A stretch of DNA of 64,000 nucleotides from Paenibacillus cellulositrophicus (GTDB lineage: Bacteria; Bacillota; Bacilli; Paenibacillales; Paenibacillaceae). The notes below the pieces were generated by a model that saw only the letters and a program-made list of their open reading frames with translations, made no database searches and was not told the DNA's origin. The position numbers and the translations under genes were made by a program. The stretch is from the NCBI RefSeq assembly GCF_009363095.1, contig NZ_CP045295.1, forward strand, positions 4,679,001 to 4,743,000, read 5' to 3'. Of this stretch, positions 41,504-50,658 are shown piece by piece (position 1 is the stretch's first letter; each line of letters starts with the position of its first letter).

Positions 41504-42169
41504 ATGGACCAGGTTGTTTTGATTACGGAAGTTCACCGTCCGTGGGAATACGCACTAGTTCAGGAATTCGCCAAAAAGGGATGGCGCGTCATGGGGTGCA
41601 GTCCCGTTCCCGAAGAGGAATTTCAGGACGCCTTTGATACGGATAAAATACATATCTTCACGATGGATACAAGATCCAGAGAATCGGTGCAGCAGGCCGT
41701 CCGGCGGATTCAGGAGCATACTTGCCGGGTGGATCTGCTCGTTTGCGGAACGGCATCCAGCCAGGGCAGGGAGGCGGCTGGAATCGCCAAAATGTCGGCG
41801 GATCTCGTATTGGAAGATTACCAGGCGAATACGCTAGGTCCGATTCGTGTCATCGAGGCGTGCCTGCCACTTATGGATAACGGGCTGCGAAGAATCGCGC
41901 TGCTGTCCGATGTCCAGGGCAGTTTGGGGCTTGGCCTTTCGGGGGCAGGGACAGGATATGCGATGTCCAAAGCTGCCCTGCATATGGCGTACACCATGCT
42001 GCATGGAGATTTGAGCGGCAAGGGGTTCACGTTCCGGCTGTTTGAGCCTGGATCGGAGCTTGAAACGGGAGATTCGGCTGAAGCGGCGGCGGCTTATTTT
42101 ACCGGGGCCCGGGAGGATGAAGAGCGGGTGGTTATGCTGGATTGGCGGGGACAGGAGATTTCTTTATAA
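41504..42169 (+). CDS. SDR-family protein with altered cofactor loop
   Basis: The 221-residue protein is a short SDR: YAMSKAALHMAY has the catalytic Tyr-Lys, with Ser upstream in LLSDVQGSLG. The usual TGxxxGxG loop is replaced by ITEVHRPWEYAL, so nucleotide binding may be changed or lost. The NAG motif is replaced by CGTASSQGREA. It is followed 26 bases later by a second SDR with an intact loop, so this one may be a non-catalytic partner. That is inference. Confidence 0.82.
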   Translation: MDQVVLITEVHRPWEYALVQEFAKKGWRVMGCSPVPEEEFQDAFDTDKIHIFTMDTRSRESVQQAVRRIQEHTCRVDLLVCGTASSQGREAAGIAKMSADLVLEDYQANTLGPIRVIEACLPLMDNGLRRIALLSDVQGSLGLGLSGAGTGYAMSKAALHMAYTMLHGDLSGKGFTFRLFEPGSELETGDSAEAAAAYFTGAREDEERVVMLDWRGQEISL

Positions 42170-42195
42170 CGGGCTTAAAAAGGAGGTGCTTACGG

Positions 42196-42936
42196 ATGAG
42201 CAGGAGCAGAATCGCCGTTGTTACAGGCGCGGACCGGGGGTTGGGACTTGGCATCACAAAAAGGCTGCTGGAGCTGGGCTGGGACGTTTTTGCCGGGAGT
42301 TACCTGGCGGATTGGCCGGAACTGACAGAGCTTAGACAGAAAGAGCCGGAGCGGCTGCATGTCATTCCGCTGGACGTAGCCAGCGATGAGAGCGTTCGGG
42401 CGGCCAGCAGGGCGGTTGGGGGCAAGACTGATCGGGTGGATGTGCTGATCAATAATGCAGGGATCGCCACGCGTTACCCCAGAACGATTCATGAAGAGCA
42501 GGTCGAGGAGGAACTGCTGCGAATTTACAACGTTAACGCGGTTGGGCCCATGAGGATGGCGCAGGCGTTTATGCCGCTGCTGAGAGCGGGGTCCGGAAAG
42601 CGCATGTGCTTCGTGTCCTCGGAAGCGGGGAGCATCAACCGCAGCTTTCGCGATAACTGGTACGGGTACTGTATGTCCAAAACCGCGCTGAACCGGGGTG
42701 TTCAATGCCTGTTTGACGAACTCCGTCCTGATGGCTTTACCTTTCGCCTGTACCATCCGGGCTGGGTCAGATCCTATATGTCGGGTGAGCTGAATACCGA
42801 GGGTGACCTGGATGCCGATGATGCGGCGCGCATGGCGGTGGCCTATTTTCTGCGGGATCGCTATGAAGGACAAGGGATTCAGGAGGAAGACCGGCTGGTC
42901 ATGAGGGACTGGATGGGCAGGGAGTGGCCATGGTAG
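42196..42936 (+). CDS. SDR-family oxidoreductase
   Basis: GGAGGTG precedes ATG 42196, giving 246 residues. TGADRGLGLGITKRL is the cofactor loop, NNAGIATRYP the structural motif, Ser in CFVSSEAGS and YCMSKTALNRG the catalytic Ser, Tyr and Lys. It is the last gene of the ThuA-SDR-SDR operon and ends before a long hairpin. The substrate is unknown; the ThuA neighbour suggests a sugar or polyol. Confidence 0.9.
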   Translation: MSRSRIAVVTGADRGLGLGITKRLLELGWDVFAGSYLADWPELTELRQKEPERLHVIPLDVASDESVRAASRAVGGKTDRVDVLINNAGIATRYPRTIHEEQVEEELLRIYNVNAVGPMRMAQAFMPLLRAGSGKRMCFVSSEAGSINRSFRDNWYGYCMSKTALNRGVQCLFDELRPDGFTFRLYHPGWVRSYMSGELNTEGDLDADDAARMAVAYFLRDRYEGQGIQEEDRLVMRDWMGREWPW

Positions 42937-42955
42937 GAAGCTGATATGGAAAAAG

Positions 42956-43040
42956 GAAAAAGCGCACCTTACGGCACGCTGAAAGGGTCGGACCTGATTG
43001 GGGTGTCCGCCCGGACAGGCAGCCGGGGGTGCGCTTTTTG
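42956..43040. terminator. Long terminator hairpin
   Basis: AAAAAGCGCACC / GGGTGCGCTTTTT outer stem with an inner GTCCGCCCGGAC stem; usable on both strands. Confidence 0.85.
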
Positions 43041-43088
43041 AAAATGATTCTTAGATGGTATGTCGGATAGACGATTTCTTGGGTGTCA

Positions 43089-45041
43089 TTAAGGCGTCGT
43101 CTGCGGTGCCACGCGGTGGTGAGTGTGCTGCTCAAAGCTGTACGCCAGCTTGATCAGCTCCGGCTCGCTGAAGGCTCTGCCGAAGAAATCGATGCCGACC
43201 GGCAGATGGTCGCTGGTGAAGCCGGCCGGTACGGTGACCGTCGGCCAGCCGGTGAATGAGCTTAGTTTGAAGGCGTCGCCCGCCACCTGCTCCTGGCCGA
43301 TTTTCACGGCTGTTTTGGAGGAGGTCGGGAAGATAAGGGCATCCAGATGGTTGTCCGCCATCATTTTGAGGACCGCTTCCTGTACGTATTTGGTGCGGAA
43401 CAGGACGATGTCCTTGTACTCCTGGGAGTCCAGCGATTCACGGTTGTTGCGGTCAATCAGGGCCTTTTCAATCGACGGGTCGTATTTGCCCGAAGCGATC
43501 AGCTCGTCCAAAGACTTGTAAGGCGTAGCGTCGCCGAGGGACTTCAGGTAGTCGTTGAATTGGAACTTGAATTCCCAGGCGCTTAGGCTTCCGTATTTAT
43601 TGATGAGATCGAAGTTCGGAATTTTGACGTTGTCCACCAACGTCGCCCCGGCCGCTTTCATCTCTTCGATAGCCTGGGACACGACTGCGTTGACCTGGGC
43701 ATCGTCTCCGAATACTTCGCGGACGATACCGATCCGGGCTCCTTTGAGGCCGTCCTTATCGAGATAATCCGTATAATCCTTCGGTACGAAGCCGACGCTC
43801 TTCGCGGTGGCGATGTCCTTCGGGTCATAGCCGGCCGTCGCGTTCAATATGAATGCGGCGTCTTCCACGGTACGGGCGATCGGGCCGCCGGTATCCTGCG
43901 TCAGGGCAAGCGGAGCGATGCCGTAGCGGCTCGACAATCCGACCGTCGGACGAATGCCGACCAGGCTGTTGAACGAGGAAGGAATCCGGATCGATCCGCC
44001 GGTGTCGGTACCCATGCCTACGGCTGCCAGATTGGCGGCTACTGCGGCTGCGGTTCCACCGCTGGATCCGCCGGGTACGCGGGTCGGATCATAAGGATTC
44101 AGCGTCTGCCCACCCAATGAGCTGACGGTTGTATAGCCAAAAGCGAACTCATGCAGGTTAGCTTTGCCGATAATAATTGCCCCGGCATCGCGCAGCTCCT
44201 TGACTTGTGTGGCGTCCTCCGGAGGGATGACATCCTTTAAGCCGATATTCCCGGAAGAGGTCGGCATGTCGGAAGTGTTGTAGTTGTCTTTGACGATCAC
44301 CGGAATCCCGTGCAGCGGGCTGCGTTCCCCTTTGGCTGCGCGTTCGGCATCCAGCTGCTTCGCCGTTTCCAGCGCTTTATCGTTCAAGGTGATGATGGTG
44401 TTCAGCTTCGGGCCCTGGTCATCGTACTTCGCGATCCGGTCCAAATACTGCTGGACAAGTTCCTCTGAGGTCAGCCGGCCGGTTTCCATCGCCTTTTGCA
44501 TCTCTGTAATGGTCGCTTCCGTCAGCTTGAATGGCTGCAAATATTGATACAGGCGGTAGATGATCGTGGCGGCTTCCCGGTGCGTCAGCGGCTTGCCGTA
44601 TCCGAAAGTTTGGGAGGAGCTGCCTTGCATCAGGCCGGCGGTATAGACATTGGCGATGGCTTTGCTGTAAGGACTGCCTCCGGCAATGTCTTGGTAGCCT
44701 GCGGAAGCGGCGTAAGGGACATGGATGACGGAATCCAGCAGTACGGCGGCCTTTTCGCGTGTCAATGCACCGCTAATATTGGAACCGGACGGGCTTACCG
44801 TCGTCCCGGCTTCTTCAGCTGCGAGTTTCATCGCTTCGGCAAACTCTGCGGCGGTAATCGGTTTGCTGCTGGCGGTAAGGGAGGTCAGAGATTTGGGCAT
44901 CCAGCTCTGGGACAGTGCATCGGCCGTCTCACCGCTTAGAGCTGCTGCGGAAGCGGCTGGTGAGGCAAAGGCCAGCGTCGGGGTCAGCGATAAAGCTGAA
45001 ACGATTAAAACCGTGAATAGATTGCTCTTAAAACTCTTCAA
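43089..45041 (-). CDS. Exported amidase-signature enzyme with SLH-like N-terminal region
   Basis: A TTG start with GGAGGAG six bases upstream gives 650 residues beginning with a signal peptide (KSFKSNLFTVLIVSALSLTPTLAFA-type). Residues about 50-165 contain SLH-like segments (ITAAEFAEAMKLAAEE, REKAAVLLDSVI, YSKAIANVYTAGLMQGSS, LTHREAATIIYRLYQY), which would anchor it to cell-wall polymer. The rest is an amidase-signature domain with Lys in VIVKDNYNTS and Ser-Ser in GGSSGGTAAA and GTDTGGSIRIPSS. It probably hydrolyses extracellular amides; the substrate is unknown. Confidence 0.9.
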   Translation of the reverse strand: MKSFKSNLFTVLIVSALSLTPTLAFASPAASAAALSGETADALSQSWMPKSLTSLTASSKPITAAEFAEAMKLAAEEAGTTVSPSGSNISGALTREKAAVLLDSVIHVPYAASAGYQDIAGGSPYSKAIANVYTAGLMQGSSSQTFGYGKPLTHREAATIIYRLYQYLQPFKLTEATITEMQKAMETGRLTSEELVQQYLDRIAKYDDQGPKLNTIITLNDKALETAKQLDAERAAKGERSPLHGIPVIVKDNYNTSDMPTSSGNIGLKDVIPPEDATQVKELRDAGAIIIGKANLHEFAFGYTTVSSLGGQTLNPYDPTRVPGGSSGGTAAAVAANLAAVGMGTDTGGSIRIPSSFNSLVGIRPTVGLSSRYGIAPLALTQDTGGPIARTVEDAAFILNATAGYDPKDIATAKSVGFVPKDYTDYLDKDGLKGARIGIVREVFGDDAQVNAVVSQAIEEMKAAGATLVDNVKIPNFDLINKYGSLSAWEFKFQFNDYLKSLGDATPYKSLDELIASGKYDPSIEKALIDRNNRESLDSQEYKDIVLFRTKYVQEAVLKMMADNHLDALIFPTSSKTAVKIGQEQVAGDAFKLSSFTGWPTVTVPAGFTSDHLPVGIDFFGRAFSEPELIKLAYSFEQHTHHRVAPQTTP

Positions 45042-45270
45042 GTCGTTCTCCTCCAATACAGCGTTATGTATTCTGACTTTTTGGCGGAAGGAAGGCATCG
45101 TTTGAAATCTCCGCGGGAGAAACTTCGCAGGATGGAGGACGAACCCGCAGAAACTGGGGATAAACGAATGCCTTCACTCCGTCATTGGAGTCTATTATAT
45201 TGAAGAAGAGTTAACATGAATTGTATAAAACGGAAGTCGTGTCAGGAAAGTTTACGCAACAATAACTAGA

Positions 45271-46110
45271 TTACGATTTCCGCAGGAGCTGCACCATCCA
45301 GCGGGTTGGGCATTCGCTGCTGAATTTTTTGAACTCGTGGATAAAGTGGGCCTGGTCGTAATAGCCGTACTCTGAAATGATGTCGTTAAAAGCCGCCCGC
45401 GACGGATGCAGCAGTCTGCCCACGGCCGATTGATACCGGATGATTTGGCAGAACAGCTTGGGAGAGAGGCCTATATATGCCTCGAACAGGGAACGAAAAC
45501 TCCGTGTTGAACAGTCCATGGCTGTAGAGAGCTCGGTTATGCTGATATTGCCGCAGGACTGAAAAATAAGCCGGATGGCCTGATAAAAGTGCGATGGTAC
45601 AGAAGCGGCAGTGCATGGCCCGGAATGAAGCAGCTTACGGAGGCCGCTGTGGAAACTGGATATTCTGCGATGGAAAGAGGCCTCTTCCTGCTGGATTTGC
45701 TGTATGGCGGCGGCTGGAATGGATAAGGCGAGATCCAGCGGCGTGGATCGGTCCGCCAATTCTTTTAGCGGAATTTTAAAAGCAGGAGCGAGGGGGACGG
45801 GGAGCAGCCGGACACCGAAGTATAACGTGCCTGGACGAAACGGCACCTCCCGACGGCAAAGAACGCTGCCGAGAAGCAAGGAATCGGTATGGGGGCCTCC
45901 GACCGGGAACAACATATCGACATGTCCCCCAGGCAGCACGGGGCAGCGTCCTGAGTGGCCGCATGGGACCGAGAATTGGTAGAACAGAACAGGCAGCGGA
46001 GTGTCTGGTAATAAGTCGCAATGCTCTGTGTAATCGGAAAAATGCTTGGCAAAGCCCGGCTGAACGGGCATAAACGTCTCGAAGGCAGTGGATGCGGCCG
46101 GCATGTTCAT
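45271..46110 (-). CDS. AraC-family transcriptional regulator
   Basis: The 279-residue protein has an N-terminal beta-rich domain (PVLFYQFSVPCGHSGRCPVLPGGHVDMLF) resembling DUF6597-type sensors and a C-terminal AraC domain (ISITELSTAMDCSTRSFRSLFEAYIGLSPKLFCQIIRYQ and FNDIISEYGYYDQAHFIHEFKKFSSECPTRW). GGGGGAG lies 8 bases before the ATG. The following 298-base gap (46111-46408) is AT-rich with no gene. No target can be named. Confidence 0.88.
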   Translation of the reverse strand: MNMPAASTAFETFMPVQPGFAKHFSDYTEHCDLLPDTPLPVLFYQFSVPCGHSGRCPVLPGGHVDMLFPVGGPHTDSLLLGSVLCRREVPFRPGTLYFGVRLLPVPLAPAFKIPLKELADRSTPLDLALSIPAAAIQQIQQEEASFHRRISSFHSGLRKLLHSGPCTAASVPSHFYQAIRLIFQSCGNISITELSTAMDCSTRSFRSLFEAYIGLSPKLFCQIIRYQSAVGRLLHPSRAAFNDIISEYGYYDQAHFIHEFKKFSSECPTRWMVQLLRKS

Positions 46111-46342
46111 CGTAATCTCTCCCCCGGAATTGGAATAGGAATATAGCTTATGGTAGATAATATGACTATTTTACTCCTTGATTGATAGATTTGAAAGTAT
46201 ATTTAACATTTTAAGTAATAAAATATGACATTAAATTATGAAGTGATTTTCAATGATGCATTGGGAGAGCCTCTAGAGGAACCCAGGGGAACTACAGGGA
46301 GTAGAGTGATCTGTGGACTGGGGGGCATTTGGCTGTGATTGT

Positions 46343-46385
46343 AAAAAAATAAAAAGCACCCTTCTGCCAGGTGCAGAAAGGTGCT
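46343..46385 (-). terminator. Terminator of marR-MFS operon
   Basis: On the minus strand AGCACCTTTCTGCA / GCAGAAGGGTGCT is followed by TTTTTATTTTTTT. Confidence 0.88.
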
Positions 46386-46408
46386 GAATCGATAAAGCCT
46401 AAGGGGCT

Positions 46409-47626
46409 TTATACGGTTGTGGACGTTCCGGTATCGCGGTTTGGCATGTTGTTGTTCTTGGCCCGTTTGGCAAGATAGAACGCGTATACCATGATGAACA
46501 GGACGAGGAACAAGGATGCGTAACGGTACATTGCCCCGTAAGTCGAGTATTGGGCGATCTGGCCCAAAATCATGGCTCCAACGGCGATGCCAAGGTCCAG
46601 CGAGTTGAAATACATACTGTTGGCGAGTCCCTGCTTTTGCGGAGGAACCTGCTGCAGCATCCAAGATTGAAGGGTCGGCTGAACCGTACCGAATCCGAGG
46701 CCGTAACACAGGGCGGCCAGGGCTAAAAATCCGGTGGTATGGGCATAAGACAGCAGCCATAGCCCTCCAATGAGCAGCACCGCCGACGGAATGAGCAGGG
46801 CGATATGTCCCTTGCGGTCGTAGATTTTGCCCGAGATGGGCCGAATCAGCACGACGGCGACCGCATTAAACAGAAAGAACAGCGATGCGTTCGCGAGGCT
46901 GGCCTCTTTTCCGAACAAATTAATAAAACTGAGCAGTCCGCCATAGGTAATGGACATCAGCAGGTTCATCAGGCTGGGCAGAAGGAGCGCTTTTGGAAAG
47001 CCCTGCTTCTGGGGAACCGCCGTAAATTCTTTTGGAATGGCAGGGGCGGCCGGCTTTACCTTTTTGGTCAGCGGAATGACCAGCGGGAAGATCAGGGCAA
47101 TAACGATTAGTGTAGCATATACCAGCGTATCGAACCCTTTGTTCTCCAGAAGCGCCGTCCCGATGACAGGTCCAAGCGAAAGGGCGATGCTTGTCGATAG
47201 TCCGAAATAGCCCATTCCCTCGCCCAGTCTGCGGACCGGTATGATACCGGATGCCATCGTAGGCAGCGTCGTGCTGCCCATGCCGAAGCCCACCCCGAAC
47301 ACGATCCGCATCAGCAGCAGCAGCGCCATCGTGCCGCTCCACAGGTAACCGAAGGTGGCGAGCAGCGCTAAGGCAAGGCCGATATATAAGATTTGATTAC
47401 GGATGCCTCTCTCCAAAGCCTTGGCGGAATACAGGCGCGCCGCGATCGCAGCCAGCGAGAACAGGGTCGTAAACATGCTGACCATGAAGGCGCTGGCGTG
47501 AAAATGTTCTTTTACATAGCCGGACAGAGGGGATACGATCATTTGCAAATTTAAAAATAACAGCAGGTTGCACAGCGTAAGCATAATAAACTCACGCGTC
47601 CACAGTTTCTCTCGGGTGTCGTTCAT
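46409..47626 (-). CDS. MFS transporter
   Basis: The 405-residue protein has 12 hydrophobic helices and the MFS loop 2-3 motif (RLYSAKALERGIRNQIL) and motif GVGFGMGSTTLPTMASGIIP. It looks like a drug or metabolite exporter of the YfcJ/YhhS type. AGGAGT precedes the ATG. It starts 9 bases after the MarR gene, which with the upstream palindrome indicates MarR-controlled efflux. Confidence 0.92.
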   Translation of the reverse strand: MNDTREKLWTREFIMLTLCNLLLFLNLQMIVSPLSGYVKEHFHASAFMVSMFTTLFSLAAIAARLYSAKALERGIRNQILYIGLALALLATFGYLWSGTMALLLLMRIVFGVGFGMGSTTLPTMASGIIPVRRLGEGMGYFGLSTSIALSLGPVIGTALLENKGFDTLVYATLIVIALIFPLVIPLTKKVKPAAPAIPKEFTAVPQKQGFPKALLLPSLMNLLMSITYGGLLSFINLFGKEASLANASLFFLFNAVAVVLIRPISGKIYDRKGHIALLIPSAVLLIGGLWLLSYAHTTGFLALAALCYGLGFGTVQPTLQSWMLQQVPPQKQGLANSMYFNSLDLGIAVGAMILGQIAQYSTYGAMYRYASLFLVLFIMVYAFYLAKRAKNNNMPNRDTGTSTTV

Positions 47627-47635
47627 AGGTGACTC

Positions 47636-48091
47636 CTACTCCATTAAAATTCGATCTATATTTTTATTGATTTGATCCATGATGCGGTTCAGTGACTCCA
47701 ATTGCTCGTCGGTAATGCCGGCGATCAGCTCGTCATTGAGCTTCAGCTCCATCGGGATCGTTTCTTTCATCAGCTCCTGCACGGCTGGCGTGGCGTAGAT
47801 TAAATAAGCCCGGCGGTCAGCCGGATCCGGCTTGCGCTGAATCAGTTCTTTCTTGTCCAGCACATCGAGAATGCGGGTGATGGAGGGCTGGTCTTTGCCG
47901 GAACGAAGCGCGAGTTCCTTCTGGTTAATGCCTTCCTGGAGGTGAACCTGGTACAGCACGGACCATTGCTCGGGCGTGATGCCGTAAGGCTTAAGCAGGC
48001 CTGCAAAAATAGAAGACATTCTGCGGGACATATTTCCGTATCGGAAACCGATCGTTTGGGACGAAGATGAGAAGCGGGTCAGGGAAAACAC
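47636..48091 (-). CDS. MarR-family transcriptional regulator
   Basis: The protein (about 151 residues) has the winged-helix: YGITPEQWSVLYQVHLQEGINQKELALRSGKDQPSITRILDVLDKKELIQRKPDPADRRAYLIYAT. The start is uncertain: GTG 48091 overlaps the AAGGAG, a CTG three codons later is better spaced, and ATG of MSRRM lacks a site. A perfect palindrome 10 bases upstream is the likely autoregulatory operator. It leads a two-gene operon with the MFS exporter. Confidence 0.92.
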   Translation of the reverse strand: MFSLTRFSSSSQTIGFRYGNMSRRMSSIFAGLLKPYGITPEQWSVLYQVHLQEGINQKELALRSGKDQPSITRILDVLDKKELIQRKPDPADRRAYLIYATPAVQELMKETIPMELKLNDELIAGITDEQLESLNRIMDQINKNIDRILME

Positions 48092-48100
48092 TCCTTCAAA

Positions 48101-48124
48101 ATATAATTGTCATAACAATTATAT
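48101..48124. promoter_or_regulatory. MarR operator palindrome
   Basis: ATATAATTGT-CATA-ACAATTATAT is a perfect 10+4+10 inverted repeat directly upstream of the marR-type gene, the usual site for MarR autoregulation. Confidence 0.8.
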
Positions 48125-48221
48125 GGATATGAACAAAGAACGTCAACGAAAAAAAGATGCGGCGCGTTGACGATGATTTTGAAGAAGTGTTTGGTTGGGG
48201 AAGAGACTGGAGGTGGTGCAG

Positions 48222-48839
48222 CTACTGATGAGTAGGCGTGTCCAATATGGACGAGTACTTGGGATACAGCCGGCGTATGCAGTCCGGGCAAATATCGTGC
48301 GTGAATTCGGTGTGGGCATGCTTTTGCAAAAAACTCTCGATGGAATTCCACAAGTCATCGTCATCGCGTATTCGTTTGCAGACGGCGCAGATGGGCAGCA
48401 ATCCGCGTAGAGTGCGGATCTGAGACAAGGCGGTCATCAAGTCGTTCTCCAGCTGCTTGCTTCGGCTGATATCCGACAGGCAGACGATCATTCCTCGGGG
48501 ATCCTCCCTGGCGCCGTTCCGGAGGGGGAAAGCCTCGATTTGAAACCAGCGGGAGGGCTGGATGCAGCTCGACCGGAATTCGTTCCTGTAGTATGTAGAA
48601 ATACCCTGCAAAACCGCCTGGAGTCTGTCCAGGTCTTGTTCGTCTTCTCCTGAAAGGGCGTCGGCGATTTGCATAAAATTAATACCAACCCAGTTAAAGG
48701 ATTGGGGGACGCCTTCGTCATATGCGCTTTGAATCCAGGCGTGGTTCACTGAAATGATAACTCCTCCGGCATCCACGACGGCAATACATTGCCTCATGGC
48801 ATGGATCAATTCATGATAAGAAATGTCGAGTGTGTGCAA
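48222..48839 (-). CDS. PAS-domain protein with C-terminal Cys-rich module
   Basis: A TTG start with GGGAG upstream gives 205 residues. Residues about 10-130 are a PAS domain (CIAVVDAGGVIISVNHAWIQSA, IEAFPLRNGAREDPRGMIVCLSDISRSKQLE). The C-terminal part LRGLLPICAVCKRIRDDDDLWNSIESFLQKHAHTEFTHDICPDCIRRLYP is a module common after PAS or receiver domains, with two CxxC pairs that may bind metal. No kinase or cyclase output domain is present, so it may act by binding a partner. Confidence 0.85.
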   Translation of the reverse strand: MHTLDISYHELIHAMRQCIAVVDAGGVIISVNHAWIQSAYDEGVPQSFNWVGINFMQIADALSGEDEQDLDRLQAVLQGISTYYRNEFRSSCIQPSRWFQIEAFPLRNGAREDPRGMIVCLSDISRSKQLENDLMTALSQIRTLRGLLPICAVCKRIRDDDDLWNSIESFLQKHAHTEFTHDICPDCIRRLYPKYSSILDTPTHQ

Positions 48840-49087
48840 AAGCGGTCGCTCCCTGTCTTGGTATTGGTCATAAGCGGGCCCGAATCGCGTTGGAAAGGTA
48901 ATGTCAGATATGAAGTGAATGATTGCAGGGCGGTTGGATTAGAAAAGGGACTAATGATACAATAAGAGCCATAGGTATGGAAATTCCTAATATAAAGAAT
49001 ACTATACACGTTTTTGCGTCATATTGCAAGCATAAAAATTACTTAAATGCGTCGTTTTTTTGCGACATGACTGGAAGGCGGTTTTTT

Positions 49088-49444
49088 ATGCAATCCATTT
49101 ACGGACGTATTGAGGCATTGATTAAGCAGAAGGGGATGACCAAAAAGTCGTTTTGCGAGCAGCTTAATATCAGCACGGGGAATTTCGGAGATTGGAAAAG
49201 GGGGAAGTCCACCCCGAGTACCAATAAATTGATCGAAATTTCGAGCTTTTTCGGCGTCAGCCTTGACTGGCTGATTCTGGGCAAGGAACCGGGGCCGTAT
49301 ATGGTGAAAGAGCAGCAGGATCCTTATTTGTGGGAGAACGGAAGGCAGTTAAACGAAATGCCGCTATCCGATCACGAGAAGGAGTTTATCAAGGAGTACA
49401 TCAAGTTTGTGGAATACCGGAAGAACCAGTCCCGCGATCAGTAA
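49088..49444 (+). CDS. XRE-family helix-turn-helix protein
   Basis: ATG 49088 with GGAAGGCGG upstream gives 118 residues; the frame is open further 5' without support. The helix-turn-helix is IEALIKQKGMTKKSFCEQLNISTGNFGDWKRGKSTPSTNKLIEISSFFGVSLDWLI (residues 7-62). The tail ends in a helix SDHEKEFIKEYIKFVEYRKNQ. It resembles phage-type repressors but no phage genes are nearby. A terminator follows. Confidence 0.88.
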   Translation: MQSIYGRIEALIKQKGMTKKSFCEQLNISTGNFGDWKRGKSTPSTNKLIEISSFFGVSLDWLILGKEPGPYMVKEQQDPYLWENGRQLNEMPLSDHEKEFIKEYIKFVEYRKNQSRDQ

Positions 49445-49475
49445 AATGAAGGTCAAGTACATAGATGGGAACAGA

Positions 49476-49515
49476 AAAGGCACTTCGCTGCGGCAGGGCA
49501 GAGCGGAGTGCCTTT
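49476..49515. terminator. Terminator after XRE gene
   Basis: AAAAGGCACTTCGCT / AGCGGAGTGCCTTT with one mismatch; faces the minus-strand UreF-like gene also. Confidence 0.7.
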
Positions 49516-49533
49516 GTGGTGTTGTTAAAGGGG

Positions 49534-50181
49534 TCACGAGGCGATATGGGAGTCGTTCTTCTGGATATTGACAAGGTCTGTGGGCAGGGAGTCTTTCTCC
49601 GCTGTCCATGCGCGCTCCATTTCAGCCGTCCATTTGCCGGCCAACGCTTTGGCGTCGTGAGGCGGAATGCTTAGCGAGCGGGCAGCGAGCTGGATGCATG
49701 TGCAGACCGCAGATTGCATATAGCCATAAACGGTGTGGTCGCGGCTGGACCCGAGCTGATAGTTGACATAGGCATGCGCCGTGGCCAGGCAGACGGGAGA
49801 CAACTCCTTCTGCGCGAGTTCGTCAAGAACCTTCAGATTGAGCCAGGGGTACAGGGCCTGGGCCAGTTTCAAAAGTCTTCTGCCCCGTTGGCGCACTGCT
49901 TCATCATTTTCATGTCCGAGGATGTACCGGTCAATTCGGGCGATCTGACGGATATCCCGTTGGTCGGCAGCTGCGTAAATCGCCAGAATGGCCGCGCCGT
50001 CTTGGTGGACCAAGCGATTCATCATCGGATGAAGGATGAACCCTTCCAGCTCTTCCTGGCTCTGGATGCGCCCTTCTGCAATTCGGGTTTGGAGGTCAAA
50101 CACATGGCTGAAGCCTCCAACCGACAAGTCGTTATCCAGCGTTTGCACGTAATCGAGCAGTTTGGTGCTTTTGTCGTTCAA
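49534..50181 (-). CDS. Orphan UreF-like protein
   Basis: TTG 50181 is chosen as start because GGAGG lies 8 bases upstream; GTG 50190 is too close. The 215-residue helical protein follows the UreF pattern: LSVGGFSHVFDLQTRIAEGRIQSQEELEGFILHPMMNRLVHQDGAAILAIYAAADQRDIRQIARIDRYILGHENDEAVRQRGRRLLKLAQAL. UreF is a urease maturation factor that works with UreH and UreG. No urease genes are in the window, and conserved parts of the C-terminus differ, so it may serve another role. The family call is fairly secure; the function is not. Confidence 0.65.
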   Translation of the reverse strand: MNDKSTKLLDYVQTLDNDLSVGGFSHVFDLQTRIAEGRIQSQEELEGFILHPMMNRLVHQDGAAILAIYAAADQRDIRQIARIDRYILGHENDEAVRQRGRRLLKLAQALYPWLNLKVLDELAQKELSPVCLATAHAYVNYQLGSSRDHTVYGYMQSAVCTCIQLAARSLSIPPHDAKALAGKWTAEMERAWTAEKDSLPTDLVNIQKNDSHIAS

Positions 50182-50374
50182 CACGGTCACCTCCAGATTA
50201 TCTTATGATAAAAAATATGACGTGAATTGCAGAATGAAATCATCGATCACTATTATTTGTAAGTTAATATTACATAATTATAATGATTTGTCAATGTAAG
50301 AGCAACTTATTCACTGTATTTATTGGTTTTCGTGTTATATAATATTACACAAATGATGTTCTAACGCATTTCCC

Positions 50375-50403
50375 TTTACAATTCGGATGATTTTGTGTAT
50401 AAT
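50375..50403 (+). promoter_or_regulatory. Promoter of second tRNA-Leu
   Basis: TTTACA, 17-base spacer, TATAAT, 30 bases before the tRNA. The region 50191-50374 is AT-rich and holds no gene. Confidence 0.85.
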
Positions 50404-50433
50404 AAAAAAGTTCGCTAAATGAACTTTGGATAT

Positions 50434-50516
50434 GCGGTAGTGGTGGAATGGCAGACACGCTATCTTGAGGGGGTAGTGGGCGTACGCCCGTGGAGGTTCG
50501 AGTCCTCTCTACCGCA
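50434..50516 (+). tRNA. tRNA-Leu (GAG), copy 2
   Basis: Identical to the copy at 40601 through the discriminator A, but CCA is not encoded (ATCTA follows). It stands alone with its own promoter and terminator. Confidence 0.96.
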
Positions 50517-50531
50517 TCTATGAACACAGAA

Positions 50532-50572
50532 AGAAGCTTCCTTGGAGAAATCCAGGGAAGCTTTTTTTTTGC
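50532..50572 (+). terminator. Terminator of tRNA-Leu copy 2
   Basis: AAGCTTCCTTGGA / TCCAGGGAAGCTT with nine T. Confidence 0.93.
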
Positions 50573-50658
50573 TTATTGCATTTTCGTATATTTCGGAGTC
50601 CCGCAAAGCAAGTGAATTCGATCGCAGCAAGTAGCGTTATTTTATGGGGCTAATTTGC

